Assembly (NCBI GenBank): GCA_945885625.1 | Contig: CAMCYS010000010.1 | Location: 1-59,291 of the forward strand | Direction of reading: 5' to 3' | DNA: 59,291 bases | Source: Bifidobacterium breve | GTDB lineage: Bacteria; Actinomycetota; Actinomycetes; Nanopelagicales; Nanopelagicaceae | Shown here: positions 10,439-19,421 of the stretch, piece by piece | Numbering within the stretch: position 1 is the stretch's first letter | Layout: each line of letters starts with the position of its first letter | The notes under the pieces: generated by a model | The model's input: the letters and a program-made list of their open reading frames with translations, nothing else | The model's database searches: none | Told to the model about the DNA's origin: nothing | Position numbers and translations under genes: made by a program

Positions 10439-11923
10439 TTAGTTAATTACTTTGCGTTGGGTCTTCTTAATAATATTTCGTAACATGGTTGGAAATACAA
10501 AGGTATGAAATGGCAGCACTGAGTACCAATACAACTGTCCGCCTAAACCACGTGGCGCAAAAGTTGCCTCTTGCACGATATGAGTTTTGCCGTCCACTTC
10601 AGTTACTCTAAATTCCAGCCAAGCCTTGCCAGGCAGGACCATCTCGGCATACAAGCGCAATACAGATTCGCGTTCAATTTTCTCAACTCGCCAAAAATCT
10701 AAACTATCTCCGACTCGTAACTGATCTGGATCTCGTCTACCTCGACGCAACCCAACACCGCCAAACATGCGATCTAACAAACCTCTAGCAAACCAGAGAA
10801 AATCTGAGCCATACCAACCATGCTGGCCGCCAATGCCTTCAATAGTTTTCCAGATCTGCGATAACGGAATATCAGTTGTAGCTTCACGGAAATCTTTTAG
10901 GGTCATTTCACCCGCCCAGTCGGGATCTCCTTGAGCCTTCTGCCATGGTGCGGTTGGATACGAAGCATCCGACCATCTGCTCTCGACTTGGCCATCACTC
11001 GTCTTTGAAAGAGCATAAGTAACTGCGCTCTCGACATTGAGTAGGCCTTCGGGTGGTGGTGGGATCAATTTATCAATACTCTTTTTTGGATCAGCAACAA
11101 CTTCATTTATTAGTGAACCAACAAGCGGTCGAGCAAGCGCAGTGGGAACTGGAGTTACCAACCCAATCCATAAACTTGATAACTCTGGTGTTAGCACCGG
11201 AACTTTAATTATCCATCTGCGGGGCAAGCCCGATAACTTCGCAAATTTCTGCATCATGTCAGCATAAGAGAGAATCTCAGGTCCGCCGATGTCAAAAACT
11301 TTATTCACTGGAACTTCAAGAAGTGCGGCATTTCTTAAATAGTGAAGGACATCTCTGATTGCAATTGGGTGCGTTAAGTTTGAAACCCATTTTGGCGTTG
11401 TCATGATTGGAAGTCGGTGAGTTAAGTGGCGCAACATTTCAAAGGATGCTGAACCGGAGCCAATAATGATTCCGGCCCGTAGTTCTAAAACCGGAACCGT
11501 GCCGGATGCTAATTCAGCGCCAGTTTGGACCCGTGATGCTAAGTGTTGACTGGACTTTTGATCGTTTGCGATTCCGCCTAAATAAACAATCTGCGAAACC
11601 CCGGCCGTTTGTGCAGCTTGGGCAAATCCACGCGCCATTACTGCTTCAATATCATCAAAATTCTTGCCCAAATTAATGGAGTGCAACAAGTAAAAAGCGG
11701 TGTGAATTCCAGTTAACGCTGCGACTAAATCAGACTGCGAATTAGCATTACCTTCGACAATCTCGACGTGGTTAAACCAAGGTTGGCCAGCTATTTTATT
11801 TTTATCGCGTACCAAAACCCGGACCGATAAATCTTCATTTAATAGATTTCGGACTAAACGTCCGCCAACATAGCCTGAAGCCCCCGTTACTAGGTATTTT
11901 CGGTCTTTGGTCTGCAGCTCCAT
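10439..11923 (-). CDS. NAD(P)-binding SDR-like protein with DUF2867 domain
   Basis: This two-domain protein has 494 residues from the chosen start. The N-terminal half is an atypical short-chain dehydrogenase/NmrA-like Rossmann domain beginning KYLVTGASGYVGGRLVRNLL, with YLGGIANDQKSS further on. From about residue 310 the C-terminal part is DUF2867, with WYGSDFLWFARGLLDRMFGG and VEKIERESVLRLYAEM. Such fusions occur widely in bacteria, and their substrate is unknown. The frame allows an ATG 12 bases earlier (11935). The ATG at 11923 is preferred because TATGGT ends exactly 7 bases before it and the extra VYH residues are atypical. Confidence 0.85.
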   Translation of the reverse strand: MELQTKDRKYLVTGASGYVGGRLVRNLLNEDLSVRVLVRDKNKIAGQPWFNHVEIVEGNANSQSDLVAALTGIHTAFYLLHSINLGKNFDDIEAVMARGFAQAAQTAGVSQIVYLGGIANDQKSSQHLASRVQTGAELASGTVPVLELRAGIIIGSGSASFEMLRHLTHRLPIMTTPKWVSNLTHPIAIRDVLHYLRNAALLEVPVNKVFDIGGPEILSYADMMQKFAKLSGLPRRWIIKVPVLTPELSSLWIGLVTPVPTALARPLVGSLINEVVADPKKSIDKLIPPPPEGLLNVESAVTYALSKTSDGQVESRWSDASYPTAPWQKAQGDPDWAGEMTLKDFREATTDIPLSQIWKTIEGIGGQHGWYGSDFLWFARGLLDRMFGGVGLRRGRRDPDQLRVGDSLDFWRVEKIERESVLRLYAEMVLPGKAWLEFRVTEVDGKTHIVQEATFAPRGLGGQLYWYSVLPFHTFVFPTMLRNIIKKTQRKVIN

Positions 11924-11930
11924 GTGATAA

Positions 11931-11936
11931 ACCATA
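11931..11936 (-). promoter_or_regulatory. -10 box of a leaderless promoter (SDR/DUF2867 gene)
   Basis: TATGGT on the minus strand ends 7 bases before the ATG at 11923 and overlaps an upstream alternative ATG. Confidence 0.45.
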
Positions 11937-11984
11937 GACTTAACCCATAACTTTTGCAGTTTTGAACTTGGAAAGGGGAATTAA

Positions 11985-13208
11985 ATGGCCAAGCCTCGCG
12001 TAGTTATTTTGGGAGCAGGCTTCGGCGGTTTAACTGCCGCCCGCGAACTAGCTGGCAAAGCTGATGTGACCCTGGTCGATCGACATAACTTCCAAACTTT
12101 TCTGCCTCTGCTTTACCAGGTCGCTACTGCTGGGTTAGCTGCTGATCATGTGGCTTATCCGGTTCGAAGCGGGCTACGCAAAAGCGATATCAAATTTCGA
12201 ATGGGCTCACCAATTGAAATCGATCATAAGAATCAAGCAATTAAATTAGATAGCAGCGAAGTGCTTTATTTTGATCACTTGATTTTCGCACTTGGATCAG
12301 CAACTTCAGATTTCAATATTCCTGGCGTCAGCGAGCACGCGCTGGGTATGAAGAGCGTTGCCGATGCGATTAATATTCGAGCTGAAATTATGCGCAGATT
12401 TGAAGATCTCTGTCGCTTTGAAGATGAAACAATTCTTTCTCTTACGGTCGTCGGTGGTGGGCCAACTGGTGTTGAGATGGCCGGTGCCTTAGCCGAACTT
12501 ATTTCGGGACCACTTAAGAATGATCATGAACACGCTGCAAAACATATGAAGATTAATCTGATTGAAGCCGGGCCACGCCTACTGCCTACTTTTTCAGAGA
12601 AGTTATCCGATCGAACTAAACGAGATTTAGAAAAGATGGGCGTTCAAGTTTTCCTAAATACTGCCGTAGCAAAAGTTGCACCGCGCAAAATCTCAATTAA
12701 AGATGGCGCCGATATCCCATCTGAAGTAACTATCTGGGCTGCAGGCGTGCGCGGTGAGCCAACGGCTGAAGCGCTAAGACTGCCAATTATTAAATCGAGA
12801 ATTGATACCACGCCAACACTGCAGGTAAATCACTATCCAAACATTTGGGCGATTGGTGACATCGCGGGTTTAACTGATGCAAAAGGTAATTTACTTCCGA
12901 TGGTGGCTCCAGTTGCACTTCAACAAGGTGCTTGGGCAGCAAAACAGATCTTAAATTTGAGCAATGGTCGTCCGACGCAAGATTTTAAATATCGTGACAA
13001 AGGTTCGATGGCAACAATTGGTCGCCATAAGGCTGTTGTTGAAGTCAAAAATCTAAAGCTAACTGGGGTTCCTGCTTGGTTTATCTGGATTTTCCTCCAT
13101 CTCTTCTATCTTTTAGGCGGTCGCAATAAAGTAGGCACTATTGCAGACTGGACTTGGAACTACTTAACTTTTGATCGAGGTAATCGCCACATTATGGATA
13201 TTGCGTAA
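11985..13208 (+). CDS. ndh: Type II NADH dehydrogenase
   Basis: NDH-2 is a single-subunit, non-pumping NADH:menaquinone oxidoreductase on the inner face of the membrane. The 407-residue protein has two Rossmann motifs: FAD-binding VVILGAGFGGLTAARELAG at the N-terminus and NADH-binding VVGGGPTGVEMAGALAEL near residue 155. NIWAIGDIAG supplies the FAD-contacting aspartate. The C-terminal AWFIWIFLHLFYLLGGRNK is the amphipathic/hydrophobic membrane anchor typical of NDH-2. A Shine-Dalgarno GGAAAGGGGAA precedes the ATG. The alpha/beta hydrolase gene follows after 13 bases and may be co-transcribed. Confidence 0.93.
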   Translation: MAKPRVVILGAGFGGLTAARELAGKADVTLVDRHNFQTFLPLLYQVATAGLAADHVAYPVRSGLRKSDIKFRMGSPIEIDHKNQAIKLDSSEVLYFDHLIFALGSATSDFNIPGVSEHALGMKSVADAINIRAEIMRRFEDLCRFEDETILSLTVVGGGPTGVEMAGALAELISGPLKNDHEHAAKHMKINLIEAGPRLLPTFSEKLSDRTKRDLEKMGVQVFLNTAVAKVAPRKISIKDGADIPSEVTIWAAGVRGEPTAEALRLPIIKSRIDTTPTLQVNHYPNIWAIGDIAGLTDAKGNLLPMVAPVALQQGAWAAKQILNLSNGRPTQDFKYRDKGSMATIGRHKAVVEVKNLKLTGVPAWFIWIFLHLFYLLGGRNKVGTIADWTWNYLTFDRGNRHIMDIA

Positions 13209-13221
13209 TCGGTAACTTCCA

Positions 13222-13995
13222 ATGAAATATTTAAATATTTCCGGTTACCCACTTTGGAGTTTCGAATGGGCTAACAACGGTGAAGTTGTACTGCTTCTGC
13301 ATGGTGGGTTAAGTGATACCGACTCTTTTGCTGAAGTAATGATTGCGCCACTAGAAGACTCATTTCACTTATTCGCCTACGACCGCGCTGGGCATGGCCG
13401 AAGCGCCGATCAGCCAGGCAGTTTCTATTTTGATTTTCAACGTGATGAGGCAATTGCGTTCATTACCGAAGTAATTAAGGAACCTGTTCATCTGGTTGGT
13501 TATAGTGATGGCGCAAATATTGCGCTTATGGTTGCAATTGCCCGGCCCGAACTAGTTAAGTCGATTGTTTCGATTGCGGCTAACTTCAACGCTGATGGAA
13601 TCGTTGAGCTGCCAGTATTTGATCCGGCCGGAATCAGCGATGAATATCGAGCTGAATATGCCGAACTGTCGCCAGATGCTCCGGAAACGCTTGATTTTAA
13701 AGTTGCCAAAATGCACGAGATTTGGAAAGTAGAACCAAATATTGAAATCACGGATATCGCGCAGATTAATGTGCCAGTTTTAGTTATGGCCGGCGATGAC
13801 GATGTTGTAAAACACTCACACTCGATTGAACTTTATGAAGCGCTTCCACTTGGACAATTGGCAATAGTGCCTGGAACTTCGCATGGGTTGGTAAAGGAGA
13901 AACCGGCCATAGTTACGGCGTTAATTAAGAGTTTTTTAAGCGATCAGTCTTATCCAGTAACTCGCCAGCCAATTCGCCGAACTAATCCTGCTTAA
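13222..13995 (+). CDS. Alpha/beta hydrolase
   Basis: This is a 257-residue alpha/beta-hydrolase-fold enzyme. The oxyanion stretch LLLHGGLSD and AYDRAGHGRSADQPG come first, then the nucleophile elbow LVGYSDGAN (Ser near residue 95). The acid AGDDDVVKHSHS and the catalytic histidine GTSHGLVKEKP complete the triad. The substrate is unknown. It follows ndh closely and its stop overlaps the 3' end of the convergent carbonic anhydrase gene by 4 bases. Confidence 0.87.
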   Translation: MKYLNISGYPLWSFEWANNGEVVLLLHGGLSDTDSFAEVMIAPLEDSFHLFAYDRAGHGRSADQPGSFYFDFQRDEAIAFITEVIKEPVHLVGYSDGANIALMVAIARPELVKSIVSIAANFNADGIVELPVFDPAGISDEYRAEYAELSPDAPETLDFKVAKMHEIWKVEPNIEITDIAQINVPVLVMAGDDDVVKHSHSIELYEALPLGQLAIVPGTSHGLVKEKPAIVTALIKSFLSDQSYPVTRQPIRRTNPA

Positions 13996-14504
13996 ATCTC
14001 AATTGGTTCAATCTTGCCAGTGGCTACATGGTAAATCCCACCGCTAACAATTACATTTTTGGGTATTAGTGGAAAAGCACGAATACGCGCGAGATCCTGA
14101 CTAAGCGCCGCGCGCTGATCAACCACAGTGTTAAATTCAAGTGAGCGAGTATCTACCCCATGTTTTTCTTCGATCATGGCATGGATTACTTCCTCATCTT
14201 CTTGGGCCATTCGGCAATCGGTATGAGGCATCACCAGAATGCGATCAACCCCAAGTAGATAAGTAGCTAAAACCAAAGTACGAAGTACATCCTGAGTGAC
14301 ACGGGCTCCAGCATTACGCAAAATCTTGGCATCACCTGATTTCATTCCGACTACCGAAAGCGGATTGATCCGAGAATCCATACAAGTGACAATCGCCAGA
14401 CCACGGGCTGCTCGACCAGTTAACTCGCTATATTTAAAAGTATTTGCATATTCTTCATTGGCACGCCAAAGATCTTCAAAGCCATCGTTGAAAGGTTTGC
14501 TCAT
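13992..14504 (-). CDS. Beta-class carbonic anhydrase
   Basis: This zinc enzyme interconverts CO2 and bicarbonate. The 170-residue protein has the ligand set of beta carbonic anhydrases: Cys in VTCMDSRINP (with the Asp-Arg dyad), and His and Cys in VMPHTDCRMA. LRNAGARVTQDVLRTLVLATY lies between them. Its short size and sequence resemble the actinobacterial Rv1284 type. The start appears leaderless, with TAGACT ending 7 bases before the ATG. It converges on the alpha/beta hydrolase gene with a 4-base overlap. Confidence 0.93.
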   Translation of the reverse strand: MSKPFNDGFEDLWRANEEYANTFKYSELTGRAARGLAIVTCMDSRINPLSVVGMKSGDAKILRNAGARVTQDVLRTLVLATYLLGVDRILVMPHTDCRMAQEDEEVIHAMIEEKHGVDTRSLEFNTVVDQRAALSQDLARIRAFPLIPKNVIVSGGIYHVATGKIEPIEI

Positions 14505-14511
14505 GCTTGGA

Positions 14512-14517
14512 AGTCTA
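14512..14517 (-). promoter_or_regulatory. -10 box of a leaderless promoter (carbonic anhydrase gene)
   Basis: TAGACT on the minus strand ends 7 bases before the ATG at 14504. Confidence 0.5.
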
Positions 14518-14549
14518 ACAAAGTAGGTAATGCAACAGGTTTTCGAAAC

Positions 14550-14624
14550 TGGAGCCCCCCGTCAGGATTGAACTGACGACCTACGCATTACAAGTGCGTT
14601 GCTCTACCACTGAGCTAGGGAGGC
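14550..14624 (-). tRNA. tRNA-Thr (anticodon TGT)
   Basis: Read on the minus strand, the acceptor GCCTCCC pairs with GGGGGGC. The D-arm is TAGCTCAGTGGTAGAGCA. The anticodon stem ACGCA/TGCGT encloses the loop CTTGTAA, so the anticodon is TGT, reading ACA threonine codons. The T-arm is GTCAG-TTCAATC-CTGAC. The discriminator base is T and the CCA end is encoded (14550-14552). All arms pair properly. Confidence 0.96.
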
Positions 14625-14712
14625 CTTTACTTACATCGCTGCAAGGTTGGTAATTATGGCAGGAGATCGGAAAATTCAGAAATCCTTAACTAGCTACCCA
14701 GCAATATCCCTG

Positions 14713-14718
14713 TAGATT
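14713..14718 (+). promoter_or_regulatory. -10 box of a leaderless promoter (Ppx/GppA gene)
   Basis: TAGATT ends 6 bases before the ATG at 14725. No Shine-Dalgarno is present. Confidence 0.55.
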
Positions 14719-14724
14719 GCGCTT

Positions 14725-15642
14725 ATGCGTCTCGGTGTTCTAGACCTCGGATCGAACACTATCCACCTACAGGTAGTAGATGCCCATCCTGGGGCACGGC
14801 CAAGCCCGACAACAAATCAAAAGGTCGAGTTACGCCTAACTGATTATCTTAATAAATCTAATGAGATTACTGAGGATGGAATTGCGCGTCTGCATCAAGC
14901 TATCTCCGATGCAGTCGTTCATGCACAAGAGTTTAAAACCGATGAAATTTTGGCTTTTGCGACATCAGCGATTCGTGATGCTCGTAACGGTGCGCAAATT
15001 TTGGCTAGTTTAAATGAGGAGTTTGGCATTGAGATAAACATTCTCTCCGGTGACGAAGAAGCAACTATGACTTTCTTAGCTGCTCGTCGTTGGTATGGGT
15101 GGTCGAGCGGTCGACTGCTCGTAATTGATATTGGCGGTGGCTCGCTAGAAATTGGGTTAGGCGAAGATGAAAGTCCTGAGGCGACTATCTCGCTGCCGCT
15201 AGGTGCTGCTCGGCTTACTCGAGAATTTTTAGAGAATGATCCTTACACTAATAAGGAGATCAAGAATTTAGAATCTATGGTTCGTGAATTAGTGGTCAAA
15301 GAACTGCCAGAGGAGATTTTTGAACATGCTGCTGACCAATTTGTGGCAACTAGCAAAACTTTTCGCACCCTCGCCCGATTAGGTGCACACTGGTTTAAAG
15401 GTGATCCGAATGTATTAGAGCTAAGCGCCCTAATGATGATGATTCCAAAGTTAAGTGAAATGACAAATAAATCTCGTGCGGATCTACCGGGCGTTTCAGC
15501 TAGCCGAGCTAAGCAGATTACAGCTGGCGCGATTGTTGCGCGAACCGTAATGGAGAGATTGCACATTACTCAGATTGAAATTTGTCCTTGGGCCCTGCGC
15601 GAGGGCATTGTTTTGCGCTGGTTAGATTGGATGGAACGCTAA
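14725..15642 (+). CDS. Ppx/GppA exopolyphosphatase family protein
   Basis: Members of this ASKHA-fold family hydrolyse inorganic polyphosphate or pppGpp. The 305-residue protein has the phosphate-1 motif VLDLGSNTIHLQVVD at the N-terminus, LAFATSAIRDARNG, the loop LSGDEEATMTFLAAR and the phosphate-2 motif VIDIGGGSLEIGLG. It is the short two-domain form common in actinobacteria, without the C-terminal HD-like domain. Convergent with the mutT1-ppk1 pair, it puts polyphosphate breakdown and synthesis genes side by side. Whether the preferred substrate is polyP or pppGpp cannot be told from sequence. Confidence 0.9.
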   Translation: MRLGVLDLGSNTIHLQVVDAHPGARPSPTTNQKVELRLTDYLNKSNEITEDGIARLHQAISDAVVHAQEFKTDEILAFATSAIRDARNGAQILASLNEEFGIEINILSGDEEATMTFLAARRWYGWSSGRLLVIDIGGGSLEIGLGEDESPEATISLPLGAARLTREFLENDPYTNKEIKNLESMVRELVVKELPEEIFEHAADQFVATSKTFRTLARLGAHWFKGDPNVLELSALMMMIPKLSEMTNKSRADLPGVSASRAKQITAGAIVARTVMERLHITQIEICPWALREGIVLRWLDWMER

Positions 15643-15647
15643 AAGAA

Positions 15648-16541
15648 TCAAACGGCTGGTGCTTCGATCCAGTCAACTGCAACAACTTCACCATCACGAT
15701 GGTGCAGAACAAATGCTTCACCAGGTTGCAGTTCAACTTCAATTTTCTTGAAATTCTTCTTACCAATCAACTTCTTGACTAACTTTGGCAGAATTGGATT
15801 ATGGCTACACACAACTACCTTCAAATCAGACTTTAAAAGCCTCCATACGTATTCGAGTGGGGCATCTTTATCTTTTTCATACCTATATTCAGATAAATCA
15901 CGGGCATAAATTGGTGTCATCTTTAAAGACTTAGCCATGGGTTCGATTGTTTCAATACAACGCTGCGCATCGGAAGTGTGAATCTCGGTAATTCCATAAT
16001 ATTGATAAATTGAGAGCATTCGCTTTGCTTGGCGTTGACCTTTATTGTCTAGCGGACGATCACCATCATCACCTTCCCATTCTTCTCGCCGCAATGCTTT
16101 AGCATGTCGGAGCAAGACAATTGGAGTGGTATTTATGCCGAAGCTTTCAAAAAATTTAATTATCTCTCGGTCATCATCGACGCTAACTTTTTTCTTAGCT
16201 TCGGCAACTGAAAGCCAGATTACTTGATCAACTTCGTGAGTATCTCTGGGGCCAGTTGATTTACCGATTGCTTGAGCTGACCAATATCGCACCTCTTTAG
16301 GAGTTCCCTCAGCTAAATACTTAGCAATGCCAATTTCCGGGCCCATAATTGGCTCAAACCCGGTTTCTTCCATTACTTCGCGAGCAGCACAAGTTAGATG
16401 GGTTTCACCTGGTTCTACTTTTCCTTTAGGCAAGGACCAATCGTCATATTTTGGACGGTGAACCAGAGCAATTTCCGTAGCTTTTTTACTTACTCGCCAT
16501 AGAACGACTCCAGCACCTTGAATAACTTCAGTTTCGCTCAT
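15648..16541 (-). CDS. MutT1-like Nudix hydrolase with C-terminal phosphohistidine phosphatase domain
   Basis: This is a two-domain protein of 297 residues. Residues 1-135 are a Nudix hydrolase with a complete Nudix box in two parts, GKVEPGETHLTCAAREVMEE followed by TGFEP. From residue 140 a histidine-phosphatase (SixA/PGM-like) domain begins with IVLLRHAKALRREEW, with the second catalytic His in VVCSHNPILP. This architecture and its position next to ppk1 match mycobacterial MutT1, which degrades 8-oxo-dGTP and diadenosine polyphosphates. The start lies 2 bases after the ppk1 frame... on the minus strand ppk1 is upstream, so the pair is likely one operon. Confidence 0.9.
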   Translation of the reverse strand: MSETEVIQGAGVVLWRVSKKATEIALVHRPKYDDWSLPKGKVEPGETHLTCAAREVMEETGFEPIMGPEIGIAKYLAEGTPKEVRYWSAQAIGKSTGPRDTHEVDQVIWLSVAEAKKKVSVDDDREIIKFFESFGINTTPIVLLRHAKALRREEWEGDDGDRPLDNKGQRQAKRMLSIYQYYGITEIHTSDAQRCIETIEPMAKSLKMTPIYARDLSEYRYEKDKDAPLEYVWRLLKSDLKVVVCSHNPILPKLVKKLIGKKNFKKIEVELQPGEAFVLHHRDGEVVAVDWIEAPAV

Positions 16542-16543
16542 AG

Positions 16544-18583
16544 TTAACCGTTCAGATACTTCTGCATTAGGAGTTCCTGAATATCTTGAGCGCTCTTATG
16601 ACGCTTCCACTCTGTGCCTAATTGATGCCAACTGCTGGTCTCTGGCGATAATGAAATTTCGAAGATTTCACGCAAAATCTCCTTATGTTGAACTCGTTCG
16701 ATTCGGAGCAAACTTTCAACCCGACGATCTAAATTTCGATGCATCAAGTCAGAACTACCAATCCAGTATTCATCATCGTTGTTATTAACAAAGTGATAAA
16801 TCCGAGAATGTTCGAGGAACCTGCCCAATATTGATCGCACCGTGATATTTTCAGAGAGACCTTTGATGCCTGGTCTAATTGAGGAAATGCCACGAATAAT
16901 TAACTCAACTTTAACACCGGCATTTGATGCTCGATAGAGCGCCTCAACAAACTCCTCATCGAGTAAAGAGTTCAATTTAAATTGAATGCCAGCCGGTAGG
17001 CCAGCTTTGCAGTTCGTAATTTCGTTCTCAATTTTCTTAAGTAAACCGGTTCGCAAGCTGCGAGGCGCAACTAAAAGGCGCGTATACGTTGAAGCTGGCG
17101 CCATTCCGGAAAGCTGGTTAAACAATTTACTTAAATCTTCAGTGAGCGTTTGATCGGCGCTAATAATTCCTAGGTCTTCATAGAAACGAGCTGTCTTAGG
17201 ATTGTAATTTCCAGTACCCACATGGCAGTAGCGGCGAAGACCATTGGCTTCATCGCGAATCACCAGGGATAATTTCGCATGAGTTTTTAAATTCATTAAG
17301 CCATAAACCACATGTACGCCAGCTGCTTCTAATTTTCTTGCCCAACGCACATTTGCTTGTTCGTCAAAGCGGGCTCGAATTTCAATAACTGCCAATACCT
17401 GTTTACCTGCTTCAGCAGCCTCAATTAGTGCTTCGATGATTGGTGAGTCACCTGATGTTCGATAAAGGGTCTGTTTAATCGCTAGCACCTGGGGGTCTTG
17501 CGCTGCATTTTGTAAGAATTGAACAACTGAACTAGTAAATGATTCATACGGGTGATGTAGCAAAATCTCGCCTTGGCGAATTGCAGCAAAAAATAGTTCT
17601 GGATCTCCAAAATCAACTTCACTAAGCGAAGCTGCCGTACGAGACTTAAATCGATCGAACTTTAATTCTGGAATATCCAAGTCTGCAATGCGGTTTAGAT
17701 CTGTTAGATCCAATGGTGTGGCAAGTGAAAAAACACATTCTCGGTTAATCGAAAGTTCTTCACAGAGTCGCTCAAGAAGTGCTTGATCAATTCCCTCTTC
17801 AATTTCTAGTCTGACTGGCGGACCAAATCTACGTCGTGCCAGTTCTTGCTCAAGTGAAGTTAAGAGATCTTCAGATTCTTCTTCTTCAAGTTCTAGATCT
17901 TCATTTCGGGTAACTCGGAATGTGTAATGATCTTCAATTAGCATTCCTGGGAATAACTCTTGTAAGTGAATTGCGATTACATCTTCAAGTGGGATAAACC
18001 GCCTGGATCCAGTTGAGGAAGTTGCAATAAATCTAGAGAGAATAGGTGGCACCTTAACTCTGGCAAACGACTCTTCGTTAGTTGCTGGATTCTTTAAAAT
18101 TACTGCCAAGTTAAGCGATAGACCAGAAATATATGGAAATGGGTGCGACGGATCTACGGCCAGCGGAGTTAATACTGGATAAATGCGTTCGCGGAAGAGT
18201 TTTGAGACATAATTTCGCTCATCTTCAAGCAGTTCATTCCAGTGAATCAAATCAATTTTATGAGCTTGTAAAGCTGGCAGAACTTCGGACTTAAAGAGAT
18301 CTGCATGTCGGCTAGCCAAACTCTGGGCTTTATCAGTAACGGCAGTCAATAGTTGCTGCGGGGTGTATCCAGCAGTGTTAGTAGAAGTTATCTGGTTTTC
18401 GATTTTTCCTAAGATAGATGCCACTCGAACCATGAAAAATTCATCTAAATTACTAGAAAAGATTGCCAAGTAACGAAGTCGCTCCAGTAGCGGAACTTCT
18501 TTATCTTCGGCAAGTTCAAGAACTCGCTCGTTAAATGAAAGCCAACTAATCTCACGATCAATTAACTCATCGGGCTTTGGCAT
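16544..18583 (-). CDS. ppk1: Polyphosphate kinase 1
   Basis: PPK1 polymerises the terminal phosphate of ATP into inorganic polyphosphate. The 679-residue protein shows the N-domain ELIDREISWLSFNERVLELA and then SNLDEFFMVRVA. The phosphohistidine motif RRYCHVGTGNYNPKTARFYE and IYHFVNNNDDEYWIGSSDL with HRNLDRRVE come later. The frame is open to a TTG at 18601. The ATG at 18583 is preferred because GAGAGAAAG lies at ribosome-site distance and the family usually begins just before this point. It is followed by the mutT1-like gene after 2 bases. Confidence 0.96.
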   Translation of the reverse strand: MPKPDELIDREISWLSFNERVLELAEDKEVPLLERLRYLAIFSSNLDEFFMVRVASILGKIENQITSTNTAGYTPQQLLTAVTDKAQSLASRHADLFKSEVLPALQAHKIDLIHWNELLEDERNYVSKLFRERIYPVLTPLAVDPSHPFPYISGLSLNLAVILKNPATNEESFARVKVPPILSRFIATSSTGSRRFIPLEDVIAIHLQELFPGMLIEDHYTFRVTRNEDLELEEEESEDLLTSLEQELARRRFGPPVRLEIEEGIDQALLERLCEELSINRECVFSLATPLDLTDLNRIADLDIPELKFDRFKSRTAASLSEVDFGDPELFFAAIRQGEILLHHPYESFTSSVVQFLQNAAQDPQVLAIKQTLYRTSGDSPIIEALIEAAEAGKQVLAVIEIRARFDEQANVRWARKLEAAGVHVVYGLMNLKTHAKLSLVIRDEANGLRRYCHVGTGNYNPKTARFYEDLGIISADQTLTEDLSKLFNQLSGMAPASTYTRLLVAPRSLRTGLLKKIENEITNCKAGLPAGIQFKLNSLLDEEFVEALYRASNAGVKVELIIRGISSIRPGIKGLSENITVRSILGRFLEHSRIYHFVNNNDDEYWIGSSDLMHRNLDRRVESLLRIERVQHKEILREIFEISLSPETSSWHQLGTEWKRHKSAQDIQELLMQKYLNG

Positions 18584-18639
18584 AGCGATACTTTCTCTCA
18601 ATTGAATGAACGGGAAGCGTCGATTAGATGGACTGGCGC

Positions 18640-19419
18640 TTAACTAAGCGGCCAAGTAGTTGGGTTTGGGTACTTTGCGCTGCGCCCATCACCTGATGAT
18701 TTACCGCGAATTCGTCGCCAAATCCACGGTAGGGCGAAGCTGAAAAACCAGGCGACGCTGGTTGCTTTCTTGATTAGCCAAGGTGTTGGCTTGGCAGCTG
18801 GCAACGGCAGTCGCCAATTCGGATCAAAGGGCATACCAATTACTTCAAGCACGCCTTGTGCAACCCGATCATGACCTAATGAATTCAAATGCAAGCGATC
18901 AAATGCTAATAGTCGACGATCAGATAAAAACTGTTTCTCATTTGCATCAACAATTATCGCCCCGACCTCGGTTGCGATGGTACGAACGTTTTTATTGAAA
19001 GTGCCAAATCGCTCTGCCCACATATCGGCGGTCTTGCCAGTGTTTCCAGTTCGCTCTAAAACTGTAAATAGCATTAGCGTTGCCCCAGTTGCAGCTAACT
19101 TCCTCACCGCATCGTTGTAAATTTGGAAAACATTTTCGGGGCGGTAATTAGGTCTTAGGACATCATTTGCGCCAGCATGAAATGAAAGTAGCGTTTCTTT
19201 GCCTGTGATTAGCGGAATTGCCTGCGGAACTTGATCACCAGCAACTTGTGTTACTAACTTGCCACGGATCGCTAAATTCACATAAGTAAAATCGGGTGAT
19301 TGAGTTGTTAAGACATCAGCAACTCGATCAGCCCAGCCACGATAATGTCCATCAATAATTTCATCAGTCATTCCTTCGGTGAAGGAGTCACCAAGTGCGA
19401 TAAATCTTTGATAGATCAT
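18640..19419 (-). CDS. SGNH/GDSL-family hydrolase
   Basis: This is a 259-residue esterase/lipase-like enzyme of the SGNH fold. Block I is FIALGDSFTEGMTDE (catalytic Ser), block III is FHAGANDVLRP (Asn), and block V is DRLHLNSLGHDRVA (Asp, His). The C-terminus has a hydrophobic stretch AWFFSFALPWIW followed by basic residues, perhaps a peripheral membrane contact. The frame extends 38 codons upstream into rlmB, but the ATG at 19419 follows the rlmB stop by 2 bases and begins right at the SGNH domain, so it is chosen. The substrate is unknown. Confidence 0.88.
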   Translation of the reverse strand: MIYQRFIALGDSFTEGMTDEIIDGHYRGWADRVADVLTTQSPDFTYVNLAIRGKLVTQVAGDQVPQAIPLITGKETLLSFHAGANDVLRPNYRPENVFQIYNDAVRKLAATGATLMLFTVLERTGNTGKTADMWAERFGTFNKNVRTIATEVGAIIVDANEKQFLSDRRLLAFDRLHLNSLGHDRVAQGVLEVIGMPFDPNWRLPLPAAKPTPWLIKKATSVAWFFSFALPWIWRRIRGKSSGDGRSAKYPNPTTWPLS

Positions 19420-19421
19420 CT

